Assembly (NCBI RefSeq): GCF_001425665.1
Contig: NZ_LMCX01000002.1
Location: 186,001 to 250,000, forward strand
Source: Yonghaparkia sp. Root332
GTDB taxonomy: Bacteria > Actinomycetota > Actinomycetes > Actinomycetales > Microbacteriaceae
Length of the DNA: 64,000 nucleotides
Direction of reading: 5' to 3'
How positions within the stretch are numbered: position 1 is the first letter of the stretch; each line of letters opens with the position of its first letter. A model generated the notes under the pieces. That model made no database searches. It was not told where the DNA came from and saw only the letters and a list, made by a program, of their open reading frames with translations. Shown here piece by piece: positions 18,131-26,541 of the stretch. Both the position numbers and the translations under genes were made by a program.

Positions 18131-18800
18131 GCAGCCCCATGTGACCCACGACCGTCGGGTGCACGCCGTCGGCGGAGAGCTCGATCGCGTCGCTCTCGGT
18201 GAGCGTGATGATCGCAATCCCGCGCCGTGCCGCCAGCGACACCATGCCCGCGACGAGAGCCGCATGGTCGTCGGGGTGCCAGGCGATGCGAGCGTCGACG
18301 AAGTGGGGCCAGTGCGACGCCCGCTCGCCGTCCACGCGCGGGGGAGCGACGAGGGTTGCGTGATGTCCGGAGCCCTCGAGCGCGGTCACGATGCGGTCGA
18401 GCGACGACAGGGTCTCCGGCAGCGAGACACGTGGCCGGGCCTCGCGATCGAATCGACGCAGGTCGTTGGTGCCGAGCAGCACCACGGCGGGGGATCGGCG
18501 GCCGCCCTCGGCTCCAGGGAGCTGGGCGAGAGCATCCGTCGTCGTCGCCCCTGACCGAGCGAGATTGCGGATGCTCGGCGCCTGCCCGAGTGCGCGAAGC
18601 ACCCCGCGCAGCTGCTCGACCCACGAGCACCTATCGGCCGAGAGCGAGTCGCCGACGACGACGAGCCGGTCGAGGTCGGCAAGCAGGTCGAGCATCGCGA
18701 CGACCGCGGGGTCGGCGGACAACTCGGCGCCACAGCGCGCGAGCGCGACCGTGATGCGCGCCTCGATCTCAGGGGTGAGCGCAGCTACCGATGGTCTCAT
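18093..18800 (-). CDS. SGNH/GDSL hydrolase
   Basis: A 235-residue SGNH esterase-like protein. Block I is VVGDSLSADR (catalytic Ser), block III is LLGTNDLRR, and the Asp-His pair is in DGVHPTVVGH. Such enzymes often remove acetyl groups from sugars; here it could deacylate the same glycan attacked by the arabinofuranosidase and sulfatase. No signal peptide is seen. The ATG at 18800 is used; a GTG at 18890 would add 30 residues and sit 14 bases after the LacI stop. The 3' end overlaps the sulfatase tail by 38 bases on the opposite strand. It is probably co-transcribed with the LacI gene. Confidence 0.8.
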   Translation of the reverse strand: MRPSVAALTPEIEARITVALARCGAELSADPAVVAMLDLLADLDRLVVVGDSLSADRCSWVEQLRGVLRALGQAPSIRNLARSGATTTDALAQLPGAEGGRRSPAVVLLGTNDLRRFDREARPRVSLPETLSSLDRIVTALEGSGHHATLVAPPRVDGERASHWPHFVDARIAWHPDDHAALVAGMVSLAARRGIAIITLTESDAIELSADGVHPTVVGHMGLLRTLLERLAARA

Positions 18801-18903
18801 TGCCTTGTCGACCGGCGGCGATCCGGCATGGAGGTTCGGCGGCGACTGCAGCCGGACAGCGAGCGCGGTGGCGTTGTCGATCGCGCGCACGGGCGGCGGC
18901 CGG

Positions 18904-19959
18904 CTAGTCCGCCGCCCCGTCGGTGCGGCGCGGTTCCCCCGTCGTCGCGCGCACCTCGAGTCGAGGCGTGATGACGACGTGGCGCGCCTCGGAGCGACCG
19001 TCGATGCGCTCAAGCAGGAGCTGCGCGGCGTGTTCGCCGAGCGAGGAGGCGTCCTGATCGACGCTCGTGAGCGAAACCGGTCGCAGCTGCGCGACCGAGG
19101 TGTTGTCGTAGCCGACGAGCGAGACGTCGGCGGGGAGTCGTGTGCCGTGCTCGCCGAAGACGTTCATCATGCCGAACGCCGCGACATCCGCACCGGCGAA
19201 CACGGCCGTGGGCAACTCGTCGCGCGCGAGCAGAGTGCGGGCGGCCTGCGTGCCGCCTGTCCTGCTCCACGTGGAAGGCACAACGTCGATGCGCGCTTCA
19301 AGTCCGAGCAGCGACATGGCCTCGCGGTAGCCGCGCTCGCGCACGCGCTGCGGAGAGTGCGGGTCGGTCTGATCGCCGTCGCTGTGGGTGACGTAGGCGA
19401 TGCGCTCGTGGCCCTGGTCGATAAGGTGCTGCACGGCGAGCCGTGCCCCCAGCATGTCGTCGCCGACGACGGTGTCGTAGACGCGGGAGGCTCCGTGGCG
19501 GGAGACGACGACCGTCGGCGTGCTTCCGGCAATCTCGGCGATGCGATCGGCCGAGCCATATGGCGAGAAGAGGATGAGTCCATCCATCTGTCGATCGACC
19601 ATGGCGTCGATGACCTTCGCCTGCGAGCTTGAGGCGTTGCCAGCCGGCCCGATGAGCACCTCGTACTCGGTCGGCTCGGTCACCGAGAGGATGCCCTCGA
19701 CGAGCGCGGAGACGAACTCGTTGTCGATATCGGGCACCGATACGCCGAGCGTGAAGGTCTTGCCGCGGAGCCCGCGGGCGGCGGCATTCGGCCGGTAGTT
19801 GAGCGTCGCCATCGACGCCCGCACGCGCTCTTTCATCTCCTCGCTGACGCCATAGGCGTCGCGAAGCACCTTCGACGCCGAGGCGACGGAGACGCCGGCG
19901 TGACGCGCGACGTCGACGATCGTGACGCGCCGAGGGGGACTGGTGAGGGTGGGGTTCAC
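18904..19959 (-). CDS. LacI-family transcriptional repressor
   Basis: A 351-residue LacI-type repressor: N-terminal helix-turn-helix (VTIVDVARHAGVSVASASKV), hinge region around YRPNAAARGLRGK, then a periplasmic-binding-like sugar domain. It starts at a GTG (19959). Its promoter region holds an inverted copy of the 11-mer found in the promoter of the arabinoside operon, so it probably represses that operon and itself. The inducer is likely an arabinose-containing sugar, inferred from the operon. The SGNH hydrolase gene follows downstream. Confidence 0.92.
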   Translation of the reverse strand: MNPTLTSPPRRVTIVDVARHAGVSVASASKVLRDAYGVSEEMKERVRASMATLNYRPNAAARGLRGKTFTLGVSVPDIDNEFVSALVEGILSVTEPTEYEVLIGPAGNASSSQAKVIDAMVDRQMDGLILFSPYGSADRIAEIAGSTPTVVVSRHGASRVYDTVVGDDMLGARLAVQHLIDQGHERIAYVTHSDGDQTDPHSPQRVRERGYREAMSLLGLEARIDVVPSTWSRTGGTQAARTLLARDELPTAVFAGADVAAFGMMNVFGEHGTRLPADVSLVGYDNTSVAQLRPVSLTSVDQDASSLGEHAAQLLLERIDGRSEARHVVITPRLEVRATTGEPRRTDGAAD

Positions 19960-20032
19960 GTGCGCGGCCGTGCCTTTCGTCGAACGGCGTCACCCGATCG
20001 CCCGACGCGAGCCACGCGCCGCGGTAGGCTGG

Positions 20033-20045
20033 ATAACGTTCTACA
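20033..20045 (-). promoter_or_regulatory. Candidate autoregulatory LacI operator
   Basis: On the minus strand this reads TGTAGAACGTTAT. TGTAGAACGTT is identical to 11835-11845 in the promoter of the operon 8 kb away. It sits about 75 bases upstream of the LacI start codon, in position to control that gene. The core AACGTT is palindromic. Confidence 0.6.
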
Positions 20046-20373
20046 ACAAGACTAGGGGCATGAGGGGTCCAAGTAAAGGCGGCTCGCGATCCATGGCCCC
20101 CGTGATACCCGAGCTCGACCTCATCGAGATCCTCGCCGATCGAACCCCGGCCAGGAACGGCTCGAACGTCGTCAGGCTCAGCTCAGAAGTCGCGGCGTGA
20201 ACGAAGCCGTAGAGTGGGTCGTCAGCGGGCAGCAGCACTGCCCGCCCCACGCTGGCCTCGGGCCCGTCGACGATCGCCGCGAAGCTGAAGCGCGGCCCGC
20301 TCCAGTTCATGTTCGCGAGTGTGGCCTCGCGAAGCAGCGGAGGGTCGGAAGCGGTGAGTGGGCGGAAGACCAC
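20041..20373 (-). pseudogene. GNAT acetyltransferase remnant
   Basis: The 110-codon open frame starts with a GNAT-like N-terminus (RPLTASDPPLLREATLANMN). It later has DDPLYGFV and SELSLTTFEP, which resemble parts of the family further along the fold. The stretch between is too short, and after residue 75 the acetyl-CoA-binding R/Q-x-x-G-x-G/A loop is missing and the sequence becomes unrecognisable. This looks like a gene decayed by internal and C-terminal deletion rather than a working enzyme. Its end overlaps the LacI operator region. The 457 bases between the LacI and beta-lactamase genes hold nothing else recognisable. Confidence 0.5.
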
Positions 20374-20416
20374 CGTGCCACGGCACCGCGGCGATCTCCG
20401 TCAAAGGGCCAGCCGC

Positions 20417-21406
20417 TCATTCGTCGGCGAACGCGTCGAGCGCGATCTCCGCAGCGCGGGCCACGAGCGAGTCGTCCCTCTCCGCCTCCGGGTCGTCGCG
20501 CTGGGTGAGCACCGCGATGACGATCGGAGCGCCGTCGGGTCGGGTCACGAGCGCCACGTCGTTGCGGATCGCGCCCGCACCGCCCGACTTGTCGGCCACG
20601 ACCCAGCCCTCGGGCGCGCCGGCGCGGATCAGCGTGTCGCCCGTGGCGTTGCCGCTCATCCAGTCGAGCAGCAGGGTGCGGTCGTCGGCGTCGAGCGTCG
20701 GGCCGAGCAGGAGCGCCTCCAGCGTGCCGGCGAGTGCGGCGGCGGTCGTCGTGTCGTCGGTGCTGCCCGGCTCGATCGTGTTGAGCGCGGGCTCGAGGTT
20801 CACGACCTCGGTGGTCTCGTCGCCGAGCTCGGCGAGGGCGGCGTCGAGCGCCGCTGGGCCGCCGAGGCGCTCGAGCACGAGGTTGAAGGCGAGGTTGTCG
20901 CTCTGCCGCACCGCCGCCTCCGCGAGCTCGGCGAGCGTGAGCCCCTCGTCGATGCGTTCGGCGGTGACGGGCGCGTAGCCGGCCTCCTCGACCTGCGCAG
21001 CGCTCCAGCGCACGACCTCGTCGCGAGCCGCGCCCTCGACGCGATCGAGGAACACCCCGGCCAGCGGCGCCTTCATCGTCGACGCGAACCCGAACCGGCG
21101 ATCCTGCCCGAAGGCGATGGATGCTCCCGACGAGGTGTCACGGGCGAGCACGCCGATCGTCGCGCCGTACTCCGTCTCGAGTGCGGCGAGCTCGGCTGCG
21201 ACGCGTCCGCTCGACTCGAGCGGAGCATCCGGCCCCGTCGTCGAGGGGGAGGGGGAGACCGACGGCGCTGACTCGTCGACGACGGGAGCGCAGCCGGAAA
21301 GCCCGAGCGCCGCCGCGACGGCCACGGCGACCAGTCGACCGCGACGCGCGCGCGATGCGCGGAGCGGTCGCGCGTCAGCCGGGGGGTGCGGGAGCGGGGT
21401 CTTCAT
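20417..21406 (-). CDS. Class A beta-lactamase-like lipoprotein
   Basis: This 329-residue serine hydrolase has all class A landmarks: STMK (nucleophile Ser), SDN in RQSDNLAFN, the omega-loop NLEPALN with the general-base Glu, and KSGG in place of KTGG. The N-terminus ends in the lipobox LSGC, followed by a Ser/Pro/Thr-rich spacer, so it is anchored outside the membrane. It should hydrolyse penicillins or a related amide; activity range is unknown. The ATG at 21406 follows GAGGAGG and lies inside the end of the TetR gene (32-base overlap). The two are co-transcribed. Confidence 0.88.
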   Translation of the reverse strand: MKTPLPHPPADARPLRASRARRGRLVAVAVAAALGLSGCAPVVDESAPSVSPSPSTTGPDAPLESSGRVAAELAALETEYGATIGVLARDTSSGASIAFGQDRRFGFASTMKAPLAGVFLDRVEGAARDEVVRWSAAQVEEAGYAPVTAERIDEGLTLAELAEAAVRQSDNLAFNLVLERLGGPAALDAALAELGDETTEVVNLEPALNTIEPGSTDDTTTAAALAGTLEALLLGPTLDADDRTLLLDWMSGNATGDTLIRAGAPEGWVVADKSGGAGAIRNDVALVTRPDGAPIVIAVLTQRDDPEAERDDSLVARAAEIALDAFADE

Positions 21407-22022
21407 GGGTCGCCTCCTCGGCGGGGTCGTCGGTCAGCACCGCGTGCGCGGCACGGTGCAGGGTCTGAGTCTCGGCCGCGAGTCGGGCGGCGTCGGCAGG
21501 CAGGGCGCGCTCGGTCATGAGTCCGGTGAGCACCGTCGACAAGAACCGGGCGCCGCTCTCGACCGAGCCCGCCGGCATCGCGCCCTCGTCGGCGAGCACC
21601 TGCAGCCAGCGCTCGAGGCGATGGCGGTCGAGGCGCTCGAGCGCGGCGAAGGTCGTCGCCTGATCGTCGCTCACCGGTGCGGCGACGTAGGCCTCGTGCA
21701 TCGCGGCGAAGCGCTGCCGTGCCGGCTCGCCGACGCCCACGACCGACAGCACGAGGCGCAGGCAGTCGACGAGTCGCTGCTCGGCCGAGACGGCGCGGTT
21801 CTCGATCGGGTCGTCGGGCAGCTCGACGTCGTGAATCGCCGCGATGACGGTGTCGATGAGCTCCCGCTGCGTGGGGAAGAAGTGCCGCAACGAGCCCGTG
21901 CTCACCTGAGCCCGCGCGGCGACCGCGCGCACGCTCAAGCGCGCGGTCGGGTCTTCGCCGAGCATCGTCGCCGCGGCGATGAGGATTCGCTCGCGCGTTC
22001 CCGGCTGTGACGCAGTGTCCAT
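21375..22022 (-). CDS. TetR-family transcriptional regulator
   Basis: A 215-residue TetR regulator with an N-terminal helix-turn-helix (about residues 8-55; VRAVAARAQVSTGSLRHFFP) and a helical ligand domain. The ATG at 22022 is preceded by AGGAGG at five bases; upstream in-frame ATGs lack this. The gene overlaps the beta-lactamase start and diverges from a membrane-protein/CPBP pair, with a long inverted repeat between. It probably represses both directions, which is the usual TetR arrangement. The ligand is unknown. Confidence 0.88.
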   Translation of the reverse strand: MDTASQPGTRERILIAAATMLGEDPTARLSVRAVAARAQVSTGSLRHFFPTQRELIDTVIAAIHDVELPDDPIENRAVSAEQRLVDCLRLVLSVVGVGEPARQRFAAMHEAYVAAPVSDDQATTFAALERLDRHRLERWLQVLADEGAMPAGSVESGARFLSTVLTGLMTERALPADAARLAAETQTLHRAAHAVLTDDPAEEATHEDPAPAPPG

Positions 22023-22049
22023 TCCGACCTCCTCCCTCATGTCTATCAC

Positions 22050-22092
22050 AGTGTGCTAGTGTCATCGACCGCGCCACTAGCACGCTGTACTA
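22050..22092. promoter_or_regulatory. Inverted repeat, candidate TetR operators
   Basis: AGTGTGCTAGTG (22050-22061) and CACTAGCACGCT (22075-22086) are complementary with one mismatch over 12 bases. The right arm continues into CTAG-n9-CTAG (22077-22093), itself symmetrical. The element fills the short gap between the divergent tetR and membrane-protein genes, only 28 bases before each start, as expected for TetR autoregulation. Confidence 0.6.
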
Positions 22093-22113
22093 GTTGACTT
22101 CGAAGGGATGCCC

Positions 22114-22764
22114 ATGGCCCGTCTCCTACGACCCTTTCGTCGCCCTCGTCCGGGCGACGGCTCTCCGCTTCCGCGATTCCGCTGGTGGCAGCTCCTCGGC
22201 CGCTCCCTGCGAACCATCGACCTGCCCGTCGACGGTCGCGCCGATGATGCGTCTCGTGCGTTCACTGTCGACGTCCGTCGCGGTGGCGACCTCTCCGACG
22301 GCGTCGTGCGTGCCCGGCTCTACGTCGACGGAGCCCTGCAGGCCTCCTCAGGGCTCCCTGCGCGGTTCGACGTGCCCGGCGGCCGCATCGAGGTCGCCAT
22401 CAGCGGCTTCGGGCTCAGGAGATGCCACTTCGTCGCCGTCGATGGCTCGGAGACTCCGCTCGCCCCCCACCGGGCCAGCGCCGAAGGGCGACGAGAGGAG
22501 CTTCACCGGCGACGCCCGGCATTCAGTCGAGCGATCGGAGTGATCTCGGTGCTGCTCGTCGTGACCGGGTTGTGCGTCGAGCTTCCGCAGCTCGTGGAGG
22601 CTCTGTCGCGCATCCCGCTCATCGCCGACTCGGTCGGCATCGTCACCTCGCCCATCCAGCTGCCCCTCGCCGTCAACCTGCTCATCGGTCTGGGTGCCGT
22701 GCTGGGCGGCGCGGAGCGAGGACTGCGCCTGCGCGCGGGCTGGATCGACGAGCTCGCCAGCTGA
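22114..22764 (+). CDS. Uncharacterised membrane protein next to CPBP protease
   Basis: The 216-residue protein has a soluble, beta-rich N-terminal half (about residues 1-125) and two hydrophobic segments near residues 137-160 and 180-205, with VTSPIQLPLAVNLLIGLGAV in the second. I do not recognise a characterised domain. The ATG at 22114 is six bases after GAAGGG and is preferred to the ATG at 22108, which is too close. The CPBP gene follows after 54 bases, and similar pairs occur in other Microbacteriaceae as far as I recall. Control by the divergent TetR is likely. Confidence 0.65.
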   Translation: MARLLRPFRRPRPGDGSPLPRFRWWQLLGRSLRTIDLPVDGRADDASRAFTVDVRRGGDLSDGVVRARLYVDGALQASSGLPARFDVPGGRIEVAISGFGLRRCHFVAVDGSETPLAPHRASAEGRREELHRRRPAFSRAIGVISVLLVVTGLCVELPQLVEALSRIPLIADSVGIVTSPIQLPLAVNLLIGLGAVLGGAERGLRLRAGWIDELAS

Positions 22765-22818
22765 CCCCAGCCTCATCGCTCTGCCCTGACCACGACCGAA
22801 CCCCCACGAGAGGACGAC

Positions 22819-23748
22819 ATGAGCACTGACACGCGCACCAACTGGCTGTTCCTGCCCGACCCCGCCACCGCGAGGTCGCCGCAGCCCACCGGAGTCGCCT
22901 ACCACCGCGCCTACGCGGGTGAACGGCGCCGCATCCTCCGCGGCGTTCTCGCGATCGTGCTGCTGGTCGCCTCGCTCATCCTCTTCGGGCAGCTCTTCCT
23001 CGACCTCGCCGATGTCGTCGATGAGCGCTGGCTGAACGGCACGGGCGGCGCAGCACTGGCCCACGGCGCTGGGGTGCTATCGGTGGCGCTGCTCATCCCC
23101 GTGAGCATGCTGCTGCAGCGCGTGCTCTACGGGGTGCGGCCCTCATCGCTGCACTCCGTGACCGGCCGGTTCCGCTTCGCTCTGCTCGGCCGATCGCTGC
23201 TGGTCTTCGGCCCGTTCGTGCTCGTCTCGGTCAGCGTCGTGCCGCTGTTCCTGCCGAGCCCCCAGGTGGCTTGGAGCTCGGTCGACCTGATCGCCTACTT
23301 CGTCATCAGCATGCTGCTCGTTCCGCTCGCGGCGGCGGGGGAGGAGTACGGGTTCCGCGGGTTCATGCTGCGCGTGCTCGGCGGATGGACCCGAGGAGAG
23401 CGATCGGGCGCCGCCCTCGGCATCATCGTCACCACCGTCGTGTTCTCGCTGCTCCACGGCTCGCTCGACCCGTACATCCTCACCTCGTACCTGATCCTGT
23501 TCGGGAGCCTCGCGATCATCACCTGGCGCACCGGTGGACTCGAGATCGCGATCGTGCTGCACGCCGTGTACAACACCGCGCAGCTCGCTCTCGCGACGAC
23601 GCTGCACGTCGACGTGGCCGGGCAGCTCGCGACGCGCGACGTCGCGGTGGGGTCGCCGGCGCAGTTCATCCCAGGCGCCGTGCTCGTGCTCATCACAGCG
23701 GTGATCTGGTGGGCGACGCGAGCGACGGGGCCGGTTCGCGGCTCGTGA
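22819..23748 (+). CDS. CPBP-family intramembrane metalloprotease
   Basis: A 309-residue polytopic membrane protein of the CAAX-protease/bacteriocin-processing (Rce1-like) family, with about eight hydrophobic segments. Motif 1 is EEYGFRGF (the EExxxR glutamates and arginine), motif 2 is FSLLHG with its His, and motif 3 is HAVYNT. All predicted zinc or water-activating residues are therefore present. Bacterial members cleave peptides within the membrane, act in bacteriocin immunity or have unknown roles. It is probably co-transcribed with the membrane protein upstream under TetR control. Confidence 0.88.
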   Translation: MSTDTRTNWLFLPDPATARSPQPTGVAYHRAYAGERRRILRGVLAIVLLVASLILFGQLFLDLADVVDERWLNGTGGAALAHGAGVLSVALLIPVSMLLQRVLYGVRPSSLHSVTGRFRFALLGRSLLVFGPFVLVSVSVVPLFLPSPQVAWSSVDLIAYFVISMLLVPLAAAGEEYGFRGFMLRVLGGWTRGERSGAALGIIVTTVVFSLLHGSLDPYILTSYLILFGSLAIITWRTGGLEIAIVLHAVYNTAQLALATTLHVDVAGQLATRDVAVGSPAQFIPGAVLVLITAVIWWATRATGPVRGS

Positions 23749-23794
23749 GGTGACCCGCGCCGAGCATCCGCCCGCCACCGCGCAGACAGCGCCC

Positions 23795-25174
23795 CTACGG
23801 CCGCGGGTCCTCCGCGTCGTACTCGCGCAGCGTCCGCTGCACCCGCAGAATCACCGCTGCCGCCACGACGATCACGAGCCCGCCCAGCAGCGGCGGGAAC
23901 CACAGCAGCGCGGTCACGCTCAGCACACCGACGTAGAGGTCGCCGACACGCGGCCCGCCCGTTACGACGACGGTGAAGAGCCCCTGCAGGCGCCCGCGCA
24001 TCGCATCGGGAACCGACGCCTGCAGCATCGTGTTGCGGTAGATCATGCTCACGCTGTCGGCCGCTCCCGAGAGCGCGAGCAGCACGCTCGCGGCGATGAG
24101 CGCCGGCCAGTTCACGTCGGCCCACGACTCCGACACCGAGACGCCCGACGTCGCCGCGAGCAGCAGCACCACGCCGAGCCCGACGATCGTCAGACCGTAC
24201 GCCGCGACGCCGAAGATCACGCCGAGCCCCTGCTGGCGCACGCCGCCGAGCTTGCCCGAGAAGACTCCCAGCACGAGCACGCCGACCGCGATCGCCGACG
24301 TCAGCACGCCCACCGTCACGGCTCCGCCGCCGATGAGCACCGCCCCGATCGCCGGAAACAGCACGCGCGGGTTGCCGAACGTCATCGCGAAGATGTCGAG
24401 AAGGAACGAGGCACGGATGTTCGGCGCGACCCGCAAGAAGCGCGCACCCTCGACGACCGACCGCAAACCGGGTCGCAGCACTTCGCCTTCCGGACGCACC
24501 GGCGGCAGCGTATACAGCCCGAGGAACGCCGCGACGAAGAGCACGGTGTCGATCGTGTACGTCCACGAGATGCCGACGCCCGCGACGAGCACGCCCGCGA
24601 GCGCCGGGCCGATCGTCAGCATGAGGCCGGCGCTGATACCGCCGAGCGCCCCCGCGGCGGGCAGCAGCTCGCGCCTGATCAGCCGCGGAACGATCGCCTG
24701 CCGCGCCACCCCCACCATCGTGGCGGCGACCGTGTTGAGCGTGATGAGCAGGTACAGCGGCAGCACCGGGTCGGCCCCCGACCACGAGTACACCGCGAGC
24801 CCCGCCGTCGACCCCCACGCGACGATCGCCGACAGCAGCGCGACGATGCGCCGATCGAACGAGTCGGCGAGCACGCCGCCGTAGAGCCCCGCGATGATCA
24901 TCGGCACGAGCGCGAACGCGGCCACGTACGAGACCATGAGCGTCGACTGCGTGCGGGCGTAGACATCCAGCCCCACCGCGAGAATCGTCATCTGGCTGCC
25001 GATGCCTGTGATCGTGCCGCCCACCCACATGCGGGCGAACGCGGGACTCTCGCGCAGCGGAGCGAGGTCGACGAAGTGGCCGCGGGTGAGCGACGCGCGT
25101 GGGGCTGAGATGGTGTCCTCCGAAGAAAACGCACCGGCAGGGGATGCCCGTGGTGCGACCCTCCATGCAATCAC
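23795..25174 (-). CDS. MFS transporter, EntS-like exporter
   Basis: This 459-residue protein has about 11-12 transmembrane segments and an N-terminal signature FARMWVGGTITGIGSQMT, plus the loop GVLADSFDRRIV between segments 2 and 3. It most resembles the enterobactin-exporter/multidrug branch of the major facilitator superfamily, which uses the proton gradient to export small molecules. The substrate is unknown. The ATG at 25174 has no clear ribosome-binding site; the first 35 residues are poorly conserved-looking and the true start may be downstream. It ends 46 bases from the convergent CPBP gene. Confidence 0.85.
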   Translation of the reverse strand: MIAWRVAPRASPAGAFSSEDTISAPRASLTRGHFVDLAPLRESPAFARMWVGGTITGIGSQMTILAVGLDVYARTQSTLMVSYVAAFALVPMIIAGLYGGVLADSFDRRIVALLSAIVAWGSTAGLAVYSWSGADPVLPLYLLITLNTVAATMVGVARQAIVPRLIRRELLPAAGALGGISAGLMLTIGPALAGVLVAGVGISWTYTIDTVLFVAAFLGLYTLPPVRPEGEVLRPGLRSVVEGARFLRVAPNIRASFLLDIFAMTFGNPRVLFPAIGAVLIGGGAVTVGVLTSAIAVGVLVLGVFSGKLGGVRQQGLGVIFGVAAYGLTIVGLGVVLLLAATSGVSVSESWADVNWPALIAASVLLALSGAADSVSMIYRNTMLQASVPDAMRGRLQGLFTVVVTGGPRVGDLYVGVLSVTALLWFPPLLGGLVIVVAAAVILRVQRTLREYDAEDPRP

Positions 25175-25235
25175 GTTCGCGCGCGAACGATTCCCGATCG
25201 CGGCCGCTGTCGCTCGTGCGCGCTACTGTCGCCCC

Positions 25236-25685
25236 ATGAAGCCGGAGCACAGGACGAAGCCGTGGCCGCGCAGCGTCGTGTTCGGCATCGTCTCCGTGCT
25301 CGCCGGAGCGCTCGTCGGTGGCGTGACCATGCTCGTCGTGGTCGACCCGGCGAGCGCGCTCGTGTTCGCGACCATGGGCATGGTCGCCGGCGCCGTGCTC
25401 GGGTTCGTCGGGGTCATCGGCGCCGTCGTCGGCGGCTGGCTCGTCGCCACCCGCACGACCAGCCTCGCGCTGCGCGGGCTCGGCGTGGCTGTCGGGGCAT
25501 CCGTCCCCCTCGGCGCCGTCGCCGCCGGCATCGGCGTCGAACCCTTCTCCGCAGGCATCCTCACGGCCGTCATCATCGCGAGCCTCACGGTCTCCGCCCT
25601 CGCGCCGTGGCCAGGCGGCTTCGCCCGGCTGGCCGCCGACGATCGCGGCTTCACGGGCGAGGCCGCGCCCGATCTCGCGAGCTGA
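25236..25685 (+). CDS. Small membrane protein of unknown function
   Basis: The 149-residue protein has four hydrophobic segments (about residues 12-33, 40-70, 76-97 and 102-120) rich in Gly, Ala and Val. No known domain is recognised. The ATG at 25236 begins just before the charged PEHRTKPWPR stretch that precedes the first membrane span. It is divergent from the MFS gene with 61 bases between and is followed immediately by two small DUF genes. Confidence 0.6.
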   Translation: MKPEHRTKPWPRSVVFGIVSVLAGALVGGVTMLVVVDPASALVFATMGMVAGAVLGFVGVIGAVVGGWLVATRTTSLALRGLGVAVGASVPLGAVAAGIGVEPFSAGILTAVIIASLTVSALAPWPGGFARLAADDRGFTGEAAPDLAS

Positions 25686-25696
25686 TGGGGCCGCGC

Positions 25697-26005
25697 ATGT
25701 CCGTCGCTTTCGACTTCGAGGCCGCGCTCTTCGAGTGGAGCGGCAACGCCGCCTGGCACTTCGTCGCCGTGCCCGAGCCGATCAGCGACGAGATCGCTGC
25801 GCGCACCGAAGGGTTCACGACGGGTTTCGGCAGCGTGCGGGTGCGCGTGCGCATCGGCAGCACCGAGTGGGCGACGAGCGTCTTTCCCGACTCCAAGACG
25901 GGCTGCTACCTCCTGCCCGTGAAGAAGGCCGTGCGCCAGGCCGAGGGCCTCACCGCCGGATCGACGGCGCGCGTGCACCTCGAGCTCGCGGAGGTGCGCA
26001 CGTGA
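25697..26005 (+). CDS. DUF1905 domain protein
   Basis: A 102-residue protein covering the DUF1905 beta-barrel fold, with EAALFEWSGNAAWHFVAVPE near the start and DSKTGCYLLPVKKAVRQ near the end. The biochemical role of this family is unknown. The ATG at 25697 gives the usual family N-terminus; an ATG at 25685 overlapping the previous stop would add four residues. It ends in a four-base overlap with the next gene, suggesting co-translation. Confidence 0.82.
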   Translation: MSVAFDFEAALFEWSGNAAWHFVAVPEPISDEIAARTEGFTTGFGSVRVRVRIGSTEWATSVFPDSKTGCYLLPVKKAVRQAEGLTAGSTARVHLELAEVRT

Positions 26006-26541
26006 GCACGCACGCCTTCCTCCTCCGCGCCGTGAACGTCGGCGGCACGGCGAAGCTCCCCATGGCCGAGCTCCGCGCCCTCGCCGCTGAGCTCGGAGCC
26101 ACCGACGTCACCACCTACATCGCCTCCGGCAATCTGCTCGCCACGCCGCCCGGCCCGCCCCCCGAGTTCGCCGCAGCCCTGTCGGCGGCCATCGAGCAGC
26201 GTTACGGCTTCTCGCGCGAGGTCATCGTGCGCGACGCCGCCGCCCTCCGTGCGGCGCTCGCCGAGCATCCGTTCGAGGTCACGGATGCTGCGCGCTCGTT
26301 CGTCGCGCCCCTCACCGCCGCCCCCGATCCGGCCGCGATCGCGGCAGCTGCCTCCGTGCCCACGGTCGACGACCAGTGGGCGATCATCGGCGACGACCTG
26401 CACGTGCGCTACGAGAACGGCGCGGGCCGCGCGCAGCTCGACCTCGCCCGCCTGCTTCGCGTGCTCGGCGTCACCGGCACGGCGCGCAACCTCCGGACGA
26501 TCGAGGCCCTGATCAGGATGATGGAGCCGAGCGGGCGTTAG
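26002..26541 (+). CDS. DUF1697 family protein
   Basis: This 179-residue protein matches DUF1697: [19 protein letters not shown] at the N-terminus, TYIASGNLL, and a C-terminal [12 protein letters not shown]. No enzymatic role has been established for the family. It starts with a GTG that overlaps the DUF1905 stop by four bases, so the two are translationally coupled. Its stop overlaps the end of the convergent SDR gene by four bases. Confidence 0.88.
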   Translation: MSTHAFLLRAVNVGGTAKLPMAELRALAAELGATDVTTYIASGNLLATPPGPPPEFAAALSAAIEQRYGFSREVIVRDAAALRAALAEHPFEVTDAARSFVAPLTAAPDPAAIAAAASVPTVDDQWAIIGDDLHVRYENGAGRAQLDLARLLRVLGVTGTARNLRTIEALIRMMEPSGR

